Shown here: one piece after another, positions 24,261 to 36,165 of the stretch | Position numbering within the stretch: the stretch's first letter is position 1 | Layout: every line of letters begins with the position of its first letter | From: Vigna angularis | Lineage: Eukaryota; Streptophyta; Magnoliopsida; Fabales; Fabaceae | NCBI RefSeq assembly: GCF_016808095.1 | Contig: NC_068973.1 | Location: forward strand, 18,209,501-18,273,500 | Length of the DNA: 64,000 nucleotides | Direction of reading: 5' to 3' | Made by a program: the position numbers and the translations under genes | Notes under the pieces: model-generated | What the model was told of the DNA's origin: nothing | Databases searched by the model: none | What the model saw: only the letters and a program-made list of their open reading frames with translations

Positions 24261-24939
24261 ATATTATTTTTGAAATGTAGAAGTGTAAGGAGAAACATGT
24301 GAAGATGCATAGAGAAATAATATAAAACACTTGCGAAACTCGAAAAAGAAGAGAGAGATTTGGTTCTTAAATTTCATCAGTGGATAAATCAACAGTGAAT
24401 AAATTATCACAAAGCTCCAACTCAAATGGGGTACTACGTCTCTTAAAAAAAATGAAATGGGGTGTAGGGGTGCGGGGTGCAGGGTGTAGGATTGTAGGAA
24501 TGCATGTTTGATGATAGGAGGAAAATGGAGGTGCAGTCAACTGGGCACATAAATTTTCAATAAACAAAAAATTATTAAATAACCACCTAACTTAATTAAG
24601 GGTATATTAGGAAATTGGAGGTGTAGAGTGAAATGCTTGGAGGTGTAGGGTGAAACACATGTCTTCTCTTCTCTTGTTGTTGGTAACCATTAAATAGGCT
24701 TTCGCAATGTAGTGGTGTCGTTAATGACATTGTTCGTTAAAACACTTAATGGACACAGGTGGTTGCAAAAAAGCCCATTAATATTTTGGGCCATATCTCA
24801 TGGTTTTGGACTTTTTCTATAAAATGATTGTTTTTTCTTATTCCTTCCCACATTTCTCTTTGCACCTCCACATCTTTTTAAAATTTTAAAATTATTCTTT
24901 GCAATTTAAAAAGTCATATACTCTGTTTTTTCTATTTTA

Positions 24940-25300
24940 ATAAATTTCGAAATTCGTTGAGGAATTTTTCCTTCAACAGATTTCAAAATTCATTAAAGAA
25001 TTTTTTCTTTAACGAATTTTGAAATCCGTTAAAGAATTTTTTCTTCAATGGATTTCAAAATTCGTTGAAGGATTTCTCAAGCCACCAACGAATTTCGAAA
25101 TCCGTTGAAGCTTTTGAAAAATCCTTTAAGGGATTTCAAAATTCTTTGAATGATTTTTTTAATTGGATTTTGAAATCTGTTGAAATGTTTTCTCTTTAAT
25201 GAATTTCAAAATTAATTGAATTTTTTTCCGAAGTTTCAACGGATTTTAAAATTTATTGAAAAAAAAAATCCTTTAACAAATTTTGAAATCCGTTGTAAAA
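24940..25300. repeat. Array of short palindromes, second copy
   Basis: Same structure as 23940-24260, including CCAACGAATTTCGAAATCCG near 25085 and repeated TTTCAAAATTCGTTGAAGG. Confidence 0.7.
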
Positions 25301-25830
25301 AAAAGTAATACCAAAATTATTTTTTAAATGTAGAAGTGTAAAAGGCGACAAAGAAGAGAACAAAATACTTGTGAAAGAATATAAAACTGCATAGAGAAAG
25401 AATATAAAACACTTGTAAAAGGCGACAAAGAAGAGATAAATTTAGTTCTTAAATTTCATGCAGTGAATAAATCATCATGATATTTATGAGAATTGCTTGA
25501 TGTATTATTACATGCAAATTCCATAATTGTTAGTAATTAAGAACTAAGATTATGTACTCAGCCTAAAATTTGATAAGGTAAAAAAAAATACCATTCTCAA
25601 TTTTCCCAAATGTGGATATGGATATTCTTAATATTATCTCTGAAATATGAAAATATGAATATTCTTATAAATTCACGTTATGAGTATAGTTAAGCTGTTA
25701 TATATTACCAGGTTAAGATCTCAACTCATTGATAGTAATATCTCTTGAATATTAATGTATGAAATACTTAATTATTCTGATTTTACTATTATATTACTTA
25801 TAGTACCTTAAACTCTTTTTGAATTGAGTT

Positions 25831-26480
25831 TGATAGAATCTTGTCCAAGAAAGAGTACGATCTTTTCTGAATTTGAATTCTCAAAGAGCACAATAAAAAT
25901 AAATCAGAGAAGAACGCGAAATAAGAAAGAGATGGGGATGCCACAATCTAGCAGATTGATAAGTCAAGGAAGATTCGCCACAAAGATGTTAATCTATGAT
26001 AAGAATAAGAGTTCTAAGCCAAGAACCAAGACAATCATCTCTAAAAAATGTAAACGCATATATTATGACTTAAAAGTGTCTACATATGCATTTGGTGCCC
26101 TATATATAGGTACAAATGTTTAAGGCATCTAAGAAACCCTAAAAGAAAGCCCAAGGACATTGGGTCCAAAAATAACTTGAAAAATAGAAATAAATTGTTT
26201 GCAATTAAAATAAAAATACAATTTATTTAATTTCCTAAATTATTCTTCAATTGTGCTAATGATTTTCATGTTCTTTAAATTCCATTGTTTATGGAAGATT
26301 ATAAGAATCAAAATTCAAGGAGACGTGTTTTGATCTTTGACCTTGTCATAGATGCTTTGAATTGCAAATGTTCTTCTTCAAGTTCTTCTCATATATGTTT
26401 TAGGAGATATTCCTCTATCATACCCTCCTTCTTGAAGAGAATTTTTCCTCAAATTCGTACCCCTTGAAGATTATTTATCA
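25831..26480 (-). repeat. Copy A, 3' LTR (left on plus strand)
   Basis: 650 bp, TGATAGAATC...TTATTTATCA. It aligns with 28485-29128 throughout, with scattered substitutions. Confidence 0.85.
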
Positions 26481-26627
26481 TTCTCCCCTGTTTAGAGAGA
26501 ATTCGACCCAAATTCTAGAAGATCCTACACACAAACAAAAACATAAATCAAAGACATAAATATAAAATAATCCAAAATAGAAATCTATTAAAATGAGATT
26601 TGGATCCTTGAAGAGGCCAATATCTTA

Positions 26628-27690
26628 TTATATAAGATTTGGAGGTTTGCCTCCAGGGTCAAATACCCACTTACAAATATCATCAAATGATTTTAAATTA
26701 AAGATGCAATGCTCAAACAAGATCAAATGAATATTTCTCAAGTAAACAATCAAACTATAAGTATGACTTTGATTATCCTTAACTTTTTTAGAGATGGTCA
26801 AACAAGCTAACTCATGTGCATATATTTCTAAGCTTGTTTCCAAAAGAGAATGACTTGGAATATCCAAATGAATTGACAAAAAAGCTAACAGATTATCAAA
26901 CACAAGTTCTTTGAGTTCTAGGCTTGTGTCTTCCTTTTCTGTCATCCTGTATTCCTTCCCTTGTTGATGCCATGGTTCCTTGATTAAAAAATCTTCCCTA
27001 GGCAACAAAACAAAAATAGGCCAGTTAGTATTTTCTTTTAATGACAAATCAGGATGTTATCTTCTTTTTCTTTCTTTTTATTCTTTCTCTTCTATCTCTT
27101 TCTTTTCTTTCTCTTCTCTCGCTCTTTTCTCTCTCTTCTTTTTCTCTATTTTCCTTTTCTTCACACCCTCTCTTTTCTTTCTCTTCTCTTTCTCTCTTTT
27201 CTCTTTCTTCACACTCTCTCCTTTCTTTCTCTTCTTTTTCTCTCTTTTCTCTTTCTTCATACTCTTTTTTTCTTTTTCTTCTCTCTCTCTCTTCTCTTTC
27301 TTCCATTTCAATAAGTTATTTTCTCTCTTGTGCTCTTTTAAGCTTCCGCTCTTGTCTTCTTTTCAATGCATCCAATTTTTGCAAAGCTCTCTCTTCTTCG
27401 TTTTTCAAATATAAAATGTAGTTCTTGAGATCTTCATTAGTAATCATGGGACTTGCATTCCAATTAGGACATTGATGAGTTTCATGCTCATAACCTTCAC
27501 ATTTGGAACATCTTATAGCACTTGATTTAACCCTTGGGAAAACAATTTTGTCATGCTTGTGCTTCCTTTTAATACTAAAAATTTCACCATTCAACTTTAT
27601 AATTATAGACACCAAGTTATTGACATTCTCCACCAAGACCTCATGAGCACACAACTTCCAAAAGGATGTCTTTGTGATAATATGTTGCAT
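26628..27690 (-). pseudogene. Gag-like protein of copy A: CCHC knuckle, charged tract, second conserved block
   Basis: Read from 27690: a first frame carries the zinc knuckle CSKCEGYEHETHQC (CX2CX4HX4C) followed by PNW and a coiled region (NYILYLKNEEERALQKL). Next comes a very long Lys/Arg/Glu tract encoded by a purine-rich strand (27049-27310), with frame changes. A second open block (27047-26628) contains SLELKELVFDNLLA, SLEIYAHELACLTI, KDNQSHTY and a terminal VFDPGG. The same order occurs in copy B. The knuckle indicates gag/nucleocapsid; the second block is not recognised. The frame is interrupted here, so this copy is probably dead. Confidence 0.7.
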
Positions 27691-28484
27691 TGTTCAATAT
27701 TGATAAATCTTGCAAAAGGTTAGGAAAAGAAAATAAAAGAATATATTTAGATCCTCACCACTCATCTAAGTGTTTCCTTCAAATTTCTTGAATGTACTCT
27801 ATCCTTTCTTTTCACTCAAATTCCCCTTAGTGCTTGGCAAAAAAACTCCAATAGCTTAAGAAAAGATTGAACAAACAATGTGAAAAACATTACGAGATCT
27901 AAGCCTTGACTCAAGAGGTCAAAGAAAATAGAAAATTCTAGACAATACTTCAAGGAATTTTTAAAAGACACAAAATTATAAAATTAAAAAAATTATAGGA
28001 CTACCAAAAATAGTTAAATGAGACAACACGAAGACTCTAAAAAAAACGGAATATAATATATTAACATTCATAGACAATGGTCAACATGATAATTTGTGTT
28101 GAACTCTACAATTTTTATTTTCTTCACTCTTGGATCCTTACTTCCTTTTTTTTAATATGTTTGTCTTTTTTTTACTTGGATCCACTGTATATTTCTTTTT
28201 TAATTTGTAGTTCAACACAAAAACAAAGATTGTCCTTCAAACACCAATACTCATGCAAGATCAAGGCAAATATTTAATTGGGACTACAATTAACATAAAA
28301 ACACAAAAAAGAAAAACAGATAATTTCCACTAATCAAATGTAGAAATACATAAATTAAAAGAAGAACATTAAAAAATATGAAAATTAAAAACTCAAGGGA
28401 ACTGGATTTTGGGTTTTTTTTAATATGACGGAAAAATAAGATAAAAGAGGATATTCAAACCAGAACATTGCTCTAGATACCAGA

Positions 28485-29128
28485 TGATATGATCCTGACT
28501 AGGAAATAGTAGGATCTTTTCTGAATTTGAATCCTCAAGGAGAACAATAAAAATAAATTAGATAAAAACGCGAAATAAGAAAGAGATGGGGGATGCCACA
28601 ATCTAGTAGATTGATAAGTCAAGGAAGATTCACCACAAAGATGCTAATCTTTGATAAGAATCAGAGTTCTAATCCAAGAACTGAGAATCCTCTCTCAAAA
28701 ATGCCAACACATATATTATGACTTAAAAGTGTCTACATATGTATTTGGTGCCCCTATATATAGCTACAAATGTTTAAGGCACCTAAGAAACCCTAAAAGA
28801 AAGCCCAATGAGTCCAAAAATAACTTGAAAAATAGAAATAAATTGTTTGCAATTAAAATAAAAATACAATTTATTTAATTTCCTAAATTATTCTTCAATT
28901 GTGCTAATGATCTTCATGTTCTTTAAATTTCATTCTTTATGGAAGATTATATGAATCAAGATTCAAGGAGACATGTTTTGATCTTTAACCTTGTCATAGA
29001 TGCTTTGAATTGCAAATGTTCTTTGTCAAGTTCTTCTCATATATATTTCAGGAGATAGTCCTCTATAATAGCTTCCTTCTTGAAGAGAATTTGTCCTCAA
29101 ATTCGTATCCGTTGAAGATTTTTTATCA
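28485..29128 (-). repeat. Copy A, 5' LTR (right on plus strand)
   Basis: 644 bp, TGATATGATCCTGAC...TTTTTTATCA, pair of 25831-26480. Confidence 0.85.
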
Positions 29129-29133
29129 GAGTT

Positions 29134-30855
29134 TGTTAGTGGACCTTCCTTTTTATTACAATTCACAACTCACTCACCACCTCCCTCGGTTAATAAGAAC
29201 ATCAATATTTTTTATATTTTCACAAAAATAATATTTTCTGTTTAATTTTTTTATATTTATTAACACTTAAAAAATGTTAAGTGTTAATAAAAAAAATTAA
29301 GGTGGTTGAACACAATTATATAAAATAACAATATCTATTTATTATATAAAGGATTTTCCATTTTTTTTAATTTAGCTATTTTTTAAAAAATTAAAATAAC
29401 TATCTATAATAAAAAGTTATCTATAAAATAAATAAAACTTTTCTATGATAAAATTATAAAATTTAATCATATTTTATTATTTTATTTTATTAAAAAATGA
29501 ACACGTATAATTTTCACAAATTTATAAATAATGTAAATATAATAAAATGTAACAAATAAATAACAACGAGTCATACGGATTATAAATTACGTAAAAGTAA
29601 ATTGTAGAAAACGATAAAATGACGCAATGTTAATTTAAATCTAAACATCATGGAATAAGAATAAATAGAAATAAAATAAAATAAATAACGTTAAAAGATT
29701 GAGAAAATTAATGTAAAGTAGAATTTTAGGAACATAACGCAAAACAGCTGGCGTTTCTCGTTATTACGATATTGGAATTTCTTATTATCCTAAGTTAAAG
29801 TCCAAAACGTAAGACAAAAAAGTTTTCGTTAATTTTATTTTGTAAATTTATATTCATTAACGATCATTAAATATTTTGTTAAGTTAATTTATGATTTTGG
29901 ATATTCCGTAGGGTTAGATTTATTAAACCATCCCAAATTCAGCTGCTTCTGGATATTGTTAATATTATCTTTGAAATACGAGGAGGTAAATATTCTTAAA
30001 AGATAACCTATCATTAAGTATGTTACCAAATTCGTTAATATTTCAAATAATTAATATTAATATCTTTTAATTAATTATGAGATTAAAAGCTTATAAATAC
30101 ATAATTAACAGTAAAGAGTAGTTAATCAATTTAGTTTTTATTACTGTATCACTTATATTATTCTAAATTTATGATTTAAGCATCGTCGTTGTAACTAATC
30201 TTATACGATTATACGCATTTGATTTCCTTACGCATTTGTTTGCATTTTCATGTTTTCCAGTCCTAACTCTTTTTGGTAGAAGTATAAACATGTACATAGA
30301 AAGTAGCAAAAGGCATCATAATATATATCTTATGATAACTGGGATTAGAATGAAAGATGTAAAGCTTGCAAAGACAGCATGGGTTCTCCCGGGCCAGTCA
30401 TGCACGGTCTTTGACCTCTCTCAATCTCAGTAAAAAATCTCTCCTTTTGCCTCTCTCAGTCGTAGCTCCCAAATTCTATGCATTTCTCTTTTCAAATCTT
30501 CATCTGTCAATTGCAGCTTCGAATTAGTAACTATTTATTCTCATTGTCTTTCGAGTTTCTTTTATCACTTTCTTGTTAATTTCTCACTTTCCCTCTTTAA
30601 TGTGTGTTTTTGTGGAGTTGTTTGTTCTCAGGTATCACATTTTTCCAAATCTGTTGTGCGTCGACTGTCTGCTTTGGTTTGTGGTTTGTGCGTTGCAGGT
30701 TCGGTAGTTTGTGTTGCTTCACAGCTGCTTCACGTGTTCACAATTGCTTCGTAGATTTGCTACTTCACCTTTACCTAAAGCTATTACCACAATTGAACAA
30801 TAATTATTTTTACTTCATCAGCAAATAGCTATTGTGTGCGTAAAATTTAACTAAT
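29134..30855. other. AT-rich intergenic DNA, no gene recognised
   Basis: No domain-bearing frame. The 30430-30800 part is pyrimidine-rich like a plant leader or promoter, but no coding exon follows before the Copia fragment starts at about 30856. Confidence 0.45.
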
Positions 30856-32141
30856 ATAGGATTTTTAGAAACACTGATAGCAATATTATTATCACATAAA
30901 ATAAGAATTTTACTCTCATTGTTGTAATCTTTAAGTTGGTTCTTTATCTATAATAGTTGAGAGCATCAACTTGTAGTTGAAATGTACTTTGCTTCAACTA
31001 TTAGAGAGCTATGGTTCCTTGCTTTTTGCTTGTTCAAGAGACTTCGGTTTTCTCTTATGAAGTGACATTTTTCACTTGTGTTTTCTCTTTCAAACCTGTC
31101 TCCAACATAATCAACACCACAATATCCCAGCAATCTAAAGGTTTCTCTTCCTTTGAAACATAGACCAAGATTAGTAGTGCCATAAGATAAAGGAAAAATT
31201 CGTTTAACAATAGTTTGATGGATTCTAGGATATGCTTTAAATCTCACACAGAGACAAATACTAAACATAATATCAGGTTTATACGCAATAAGATACAAGA
31301 GTGAACTTATCATTTGGCGATAAACAATGTTGTCCAATTTTGTAGTGTTTTCATCGAACTCCGAGATAGTCGTTGGATGCATAGGACATAGGAGTCTTCA
31401 TCTACTTTGCATCTTCCAACATAAACTTTTTAAGGAGCTCTTTAACATACTTTGTCTATTGTATGTAGATAACGTCAAACTCTTACTTGATTTGCAATTC
31501 TAGAAAGAACTTGAGTTCTCACATCATGTTCATTTCAAATTCTTCCTGTATTTTCTTAAAAATATTTAGCAGAAAGAATTGTTAGTAGCACCGAAAATAA
31601 TATCATCCACATAAATTTGAACTATAATGAAATCATAGTTGACTTATTTGCAGAACAACATAGTGTCTACCTTCTTTCTTGAAAACCCATTTAAGGTTAG
31701 AAAAGAACTTAAGTGTTCATACCAAACTCTAAGAGCTTGTTTAAATCCATAAATTCTTTATTTCAATCCATTGGGTGATTCTTGATCTTTAGCCGATGTG
31801 ACCCGCTAGGCTCTCTGACCTCTTCAAGCTTCTCTTCTTCTTCTTGCCCAAATGCTTCTTTTTCTTTAGACTCATCTTTCAGTTAGATGCTTTGTCACTA
31901 ATCTGCATGTTAGTAAAAGCATTGTCTAGCTTTGACATTTTATTGTCAAGTTCATTTTCGTTAAATTTTACATGGATGACTTTTTCCACCTTAGAAGTTC
32001 TAGAGCTATATACTTTAAACACTTTCAAGGTTTTGAATATCCAAGCATGATAACTTCGCCACTTTTCAAGTCAAATTTTCCTAGACTGTGTTTAGTATTT
32101 AGAATAAAACATTGACATCTAAAAGCATGAAAATATAATGT
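30856..32141 (-). pseudogene. SIRE-like Copia pol fragment: reverse transcriptase and RNase H
   Basis: Minus-strand frames, broken by stops and shifts, carry in order: a post-integrase segment near 31850-32140 (ENLT/FDLKSGEV-type, then YSSRTSKVEKVIHV-like), the reverse transcriptase motif QIYVDDIIFGATN at about 31590-31630, then RNase H. The RNase H block includes YRQMISSLLYLIAYKPDIMF, GYCGVDYVGDR, EAKYISTTS and, to 30856, ILCDNNIAISVSKNP. The fragment stops there and no 3' LTR follows. The rest of pol lies beyond the MITE at 32142-33067. Confidence 0.85.
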
Positions 32142-33067
32142 CACTAGTACAAAAATCGCGTACAAAGTCAAATATTTTGGGCTTTCAACGGCGAATTCAC
32201 AAACGACGTCGTCATATCAAGAGACATTAAATTTACGTCGAATTTAAAAAATTCAACGAATTTTGTCAATATTCGACGTTATTCAATTTTTTTTTGTTTT
32301 TTTATTAATTGTGATCCTTTTTTATAACTCTACGAGACCTGAAAAGCAAAAAAACAACAAATTTCAGTTTTTTATATTTTATAAAGCATGAACTATGAAT
32401 AATGTAGTGTAGTATCAACAACAAACAATAATAACCAATAACAAACAAGTTCAATCAAACAATAACAACAAACAAGTTCAACTAAACAATAACAACAACC
32501 AAGTTCAACAAAAAAACAACAAAAAAGTTCAACAAAAAAAACAATAAACAAGTTCAACAAATAAGTTCTTTAAATCGAAAACGAAAATGAAAACGAAAAC
32601 TAACCTTCAAAAGGTGGGTTCATCAGATTAAAGTTTCGTCACAGTGAGAGCGAAAGCAGAATGCGCCTATGAAGAACAATAACACGAAAATAATCGGTTA
32701 AAACAAACAAAAATCATACATAAAGTAATTAATTAACATGCATTTGTATCAAATGAAAGAAAGATTACATGTGATGCTCATCAAACTTCATTCGAGAAAA
32801 TTTTGAGAAGAGAAGAGGGTATCACGCGCTAAGATAAAGTGAATAAATTTTCAATCTCCCGCTCAATTTTTTATTGAATTCACTAACCTTTTGACGTCGA
32901 ATTTAAAAGTCATTCGACATTTTATATCCTTTTATGTCGAATTGCAACTCTAAACGACGTTTAATAATTGCATTTATTTATAAAAATGTCATTGCTCATT
33001 TTTAACGTTGGTTATTCAGTGGTTGGACATTGAACGTGTGACGTTATACGCTGTTTTTGTACTAGTG
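32142..33067. mobile_element. Non-autonomous CACTA element (926 bp), TSD TGT
   Basis: It begins CACTAGTACAAAAATCGCG and ends in the inverse (reverse complement CACTAGTACAAAAACAGCG). A 3-bp TGT flanks both sides (32139-32141 and 33068-33070), as expected for CACTA transposases. Subterminal zones carry ACGTCGAATT/CGACGT words in both orientations. No coding frame. It sits inside the Copia pol sequence, so it is younger than that element. Confidence 0.9.
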
Positions 33068-33070
33068 TGT

Positions 33071-33413
33071 TGGGTTTTTTGTTATTCCATAATTCGTATG
33101 GAGTTTTTCTTATGATTGACCATAAATAAATTATGCTTTGAAGATAGTAGGTTGTATTTACTACTTCTGCCTAAAAGTGTTTAGGAGTATCGAAATCGTT
33201 TAACATAGTTTTGGTCATTTCCTGTAAAGATCTATTTTTCCTCTCAACGACCCCATTTTATTACGGTCTCCTTCGAGTTTAAAAATTATGGTTTATACCA
33301 TAGTTTTCACAAAAATTTCGAAAAAGTTCATTTTCATATTCACCTCCATGATCACTTCTGATAGATGCAATCTTATAGCCTTTTTCATTCTCTATCTTTT
33401 TGAAGAGTTTATA
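33071..33413 (-). pseudogene. SIRE-like Copia pol fragment: integrase, C-terminal half
   Basis: On the minus strand: IENEKGYKIASIRSDHGGEY then NELFRNFCENYGINHNF, and after frame damage NGVVERKNRSLQEM. These are the second catalytic Asp region and the NG-VERKNR segment holding the catalytic Glu of Copia integrases. The TTTATAAACTCTTC junction at 33413 continues at 36750 across the gag-only element. Confidence 0.85.
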
Positions 33414-33418
33414 AAATG

Positions 33419-34129
33419 TGATACGATTCTATCTAGAAAAGAGTACAATCTTTTCTAAATTTGAATTCTCAATAGACACAACAAAAATAAATCAGAGAAG
33501 AACATGGAATAAGATATAGATGGGACGCTAAAATCTAGCAGATTGATAAGTGAAGTGAAGATTCACTACACAGATGTTAATCTTTGATAAGATTCAGAGT
33601 TCTAATCCAAGAACCAAGAGAATCCTCTCTCAGAAATGCAAATCCATATATTATGACTTAAAAGTGTTTACATTAGCTTTTGGTTCCTTTATATAGGCCC
33701 ATAAGTTTAAGAAAACTTTGAAACCCTAGAATAAAACCCAAAGCTCAAAACACATGAAAATAACAGAAAATGAAAATTTCAGATGCAAACCTTTTGTCTA
33801 GTGAGGTCCGCTCGCCCAACAAACACAACTTAGCTCGCCTAATGAATGTAACATTTTTTAAAATGAAAATAAAATTAAAAATTATTTAATTTCCTAAATT
33901 ATTCTTTAATTTTGTTTATGATTTTGATGTTTTTTAAATTCCCTCCATAGAACATTATAAGATTTAAGGAAAAATGTTTTGATGTTGGACCTTGTCATAG
34001 ATCCTTAAAATGAGAAATGTTCTTCCTCAAGCTCTTCTCATATATGTTTCAAGAGATAATTTTCTATCATATACTAATTCTTGAAGAGATTTTGTCCTCA
34101 AATTCGTCCCACTTGAAGATTCTTTATCA
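33419..34129 (-). repeat. Copy B, 3' LTR (left on plus strand)
   Basis: TGATACGATTC...TTCTTTATCA, full-length end as in copy A. Confidence 0.85.
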
Positions 34130-34391
34130 TTCTTTCCTATTTGGAGATAATTCATCCCAAATTCTAGAAGATGCTACGCATAAGCACAAACATAAATCAA
34201 AGACACAAATATAAAATAATCCAAAATATAAATTCTACTAAAATGAGATTTGGATCCTTCAAGAGGTCAATCTCTTATTATCAAAGATTTAAAGGTCTGC
34301 ATCTAGGATCAAATATCCACCTACAAATATCATCAAACAATTTTAAATTAAAGATGCAACGCTCAAAGAAGATCAAAAGAATATTTCTCAA

Positions 34392-35286
34392 CTAAACAAT
34401 CAAACCATAAGTATGACTTTGATTATCCTTGAGATACTTAAAGATGGTCAAACAAGCTAACTCATGCGCATATATTTCTAAGCTTTTTTCCATACTAAAA
34501 AAATGGCTTTGAATATCCAAATGAATTGATAAACAAGCTAACAAATTATCAAACACAAGTTCTTTGAGTTCTAAGCTTGTGTTTTCCTTTTTTGTCATCA
34601 TGTCTTCCTTCCATATTGATGCCATGGTTCCTTGATAAACAAATATTTCCCAGGCAACAAAACAAAAAGTGGTCAATTAGTATTTTTTTTAATAATAAAT
34701 TAGGACGCTCTCTTCTTTTTCTTCTTTCTCTTCTCTCTCTTTCTTTTCTTTCTCCTCTCTCGCTCTTTTTTATTTTCTTCTTTTTCTCTACTTTCTTTCT
34801 CCTCTCCCACTCTCTTTTCTTTCTCTTCTTGTTCTCTCTTTTCTCTTTCTTCACACACTCTCTCTCTTCTTTCATTTCTTTTTCTCTATTATGTCTTTTG
34901 TTTCCATCTCTCTTTTCTTTCATTTCTTCTTTTCCTTTAGTTTCTCTTTCTTCCATTTCTATAAGTGCTTTTTTGTTTTGTGCTCTTTTAAGGTTCCAGT
35001 CTTGTCTTCTTTTCAGTGTAGATAATTTTTGCAAAGTTCTTTCTTCTTCCTCTTTCAAATATAGAATGTAGTTCTTGAGGTCTTCATTAGTAGCCATGGG
35101 TCTTGCATTCCAATTAGGACACTGATGAGTTTCATGCCCATAGCCTTCACATTTGGAACATTTTATAGCACTTGATTTAACCCTTAAGAAAACATTTTTG
35201 TCATTCTTGTGCTTCCTTTTAATAATAAAAATTTCACCATTCAACTTTACAATGCTAGACTCAAAGGCATTCACACTCTCCACCAA
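34392..35286 (-). CDS. Gag-like protein of copy B with CCHC zinc knuckle
   Basis: An open frame of 245 codons ends at 34549. It carries the knuckle CSKCEGYGHETHQCPNW near its residues 39-55, an ILYLKEEEERTLQKL helix and a Lys/Arg/Glu tract of about 100 residues. An overlapping frame (34676-34392) supplies the conserved second block: SLELKELVFDNLLACLSIHL, SLEIYAHELACLTI, KDNQSHTYGLIV. In copy A the same block follows in the same order, so the two frames were probably one ORF or used a frameshift. The knuckle implies nucleic-acid binding; the second block is unassigned. Confidence 0.65.
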
Positions 35287-36165
35287 GTCCTCACGAACAC
35301 AACTTCTAGAAGGATGTCCTTACAAGAATATGTTACATTGTTCAATATTGATAAATCCTGAAAAAGGTTAGAAAAAAGAGAGAATATATTTATATCCTCA
35401 CAACTCGTCTAAGTGTTTCACTTAAATTTCACTTGTGTATCACACTTATAGGCTTTTTCTAGAATGTACTTTCTTGCCTTTTACCACTTAAATTCTCTTT
35501 AGCACTTCACGAAAACCTCCACTACCTTATGCAAAGACTGAACAAACAATGTGAAAAACATTACAAGATCTAAATCTGGACTCAAGAGGTAAAAAAAAAT
35601 AGAAAACTCTAGACAACTTTAAGAAATTTTTAAAAGACACAAAATAGTAAAATTAAAAAATTATAGGACCACCAAAAAGAATTAAATGAGACAATGTGAA
35701 GACTCTAAAAAAAAGACTGAATATAATTTACTAGATTAACAATCATAAATAATAGTGCAACATAATAATTTGGGTTGAACTCTACAATTTTATTTTATTT
35801 TTACTCTTGGATCCTTATTTTCTATTTTTTTTTTCAATATATATTTGTTTCTTTTTGACTTGGGTCCACTATTGTTTGTTTAAATTTGGCAGTTCAACTC
35901 ATAAACAAAGATTATCCTTCAAACACCAAAACTCATGCAAGATCAAAGTAAACAATTAATTGAGACTATAATTAATATAAAAAAACAAAAAAAAGATAAT
36001 TTCCATGAATTAATATGAAAATACACAAATTAAAAGAACACAAAAAATAAAAAAAAAATAAAAAAACTCAACGAAATTGGATAAAATATTGGGCTTTTTT
36101 TTCATATGACAGAAAATTAAGATAAAAGAGGATATTTAAACCAGAACCTTGGTCTGAATAATAGA

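Larger units (their letters stand above)
23787..25470 (+). repeat. Tandem duplication (about 960 bp unit) containing palindromic arrays
   Basis: Unit 1 begins near 23787 (AGCCCATTAATATTTTGGGC shortly after) and unit 2 near 24746 with the same text. Both run through an array of palindromes and end in GAAGTGTAA...GAGAAA...AAATTTCAT text. The copies differ by substitutions and indels, so the duplication is not recent. Confidence 0.75.
25831..29128 (-). mobile_element. Gag-only LTR retrotransposon, copy A, TSD GAGTT
   Basis: LTRs lie at 25831-26480 and 28485-29128 (650 and 644 bp), both starting TGATA and ending TTTATCA on the plus strand. GAGTT duplicates at 25826-25830 and 29129-29133. Coding direction is minus: next to the right LTR the minus strand reads TGGTATCTAGAGCAATG, a degraded initiator-Met-tRNA primer site, and next to the left LTR it reads AACAGGGGAGAA, a polypurine tract. 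The interior encodes only gag-like material; no protease, integrase or reverse transcriptase was found. It must be mobilised in trans if at all. Confidence 0.85.

Noticed and set aside
27041..27421. Plus-strand frames rich in Phe/Leu/Ser opposite the gag tract
   Set aside because: Antisense shadow of the purine-rich Lys/Arg/Glu coding tract; no hydrophobic-protein family match. The same applies to 34577-35071.
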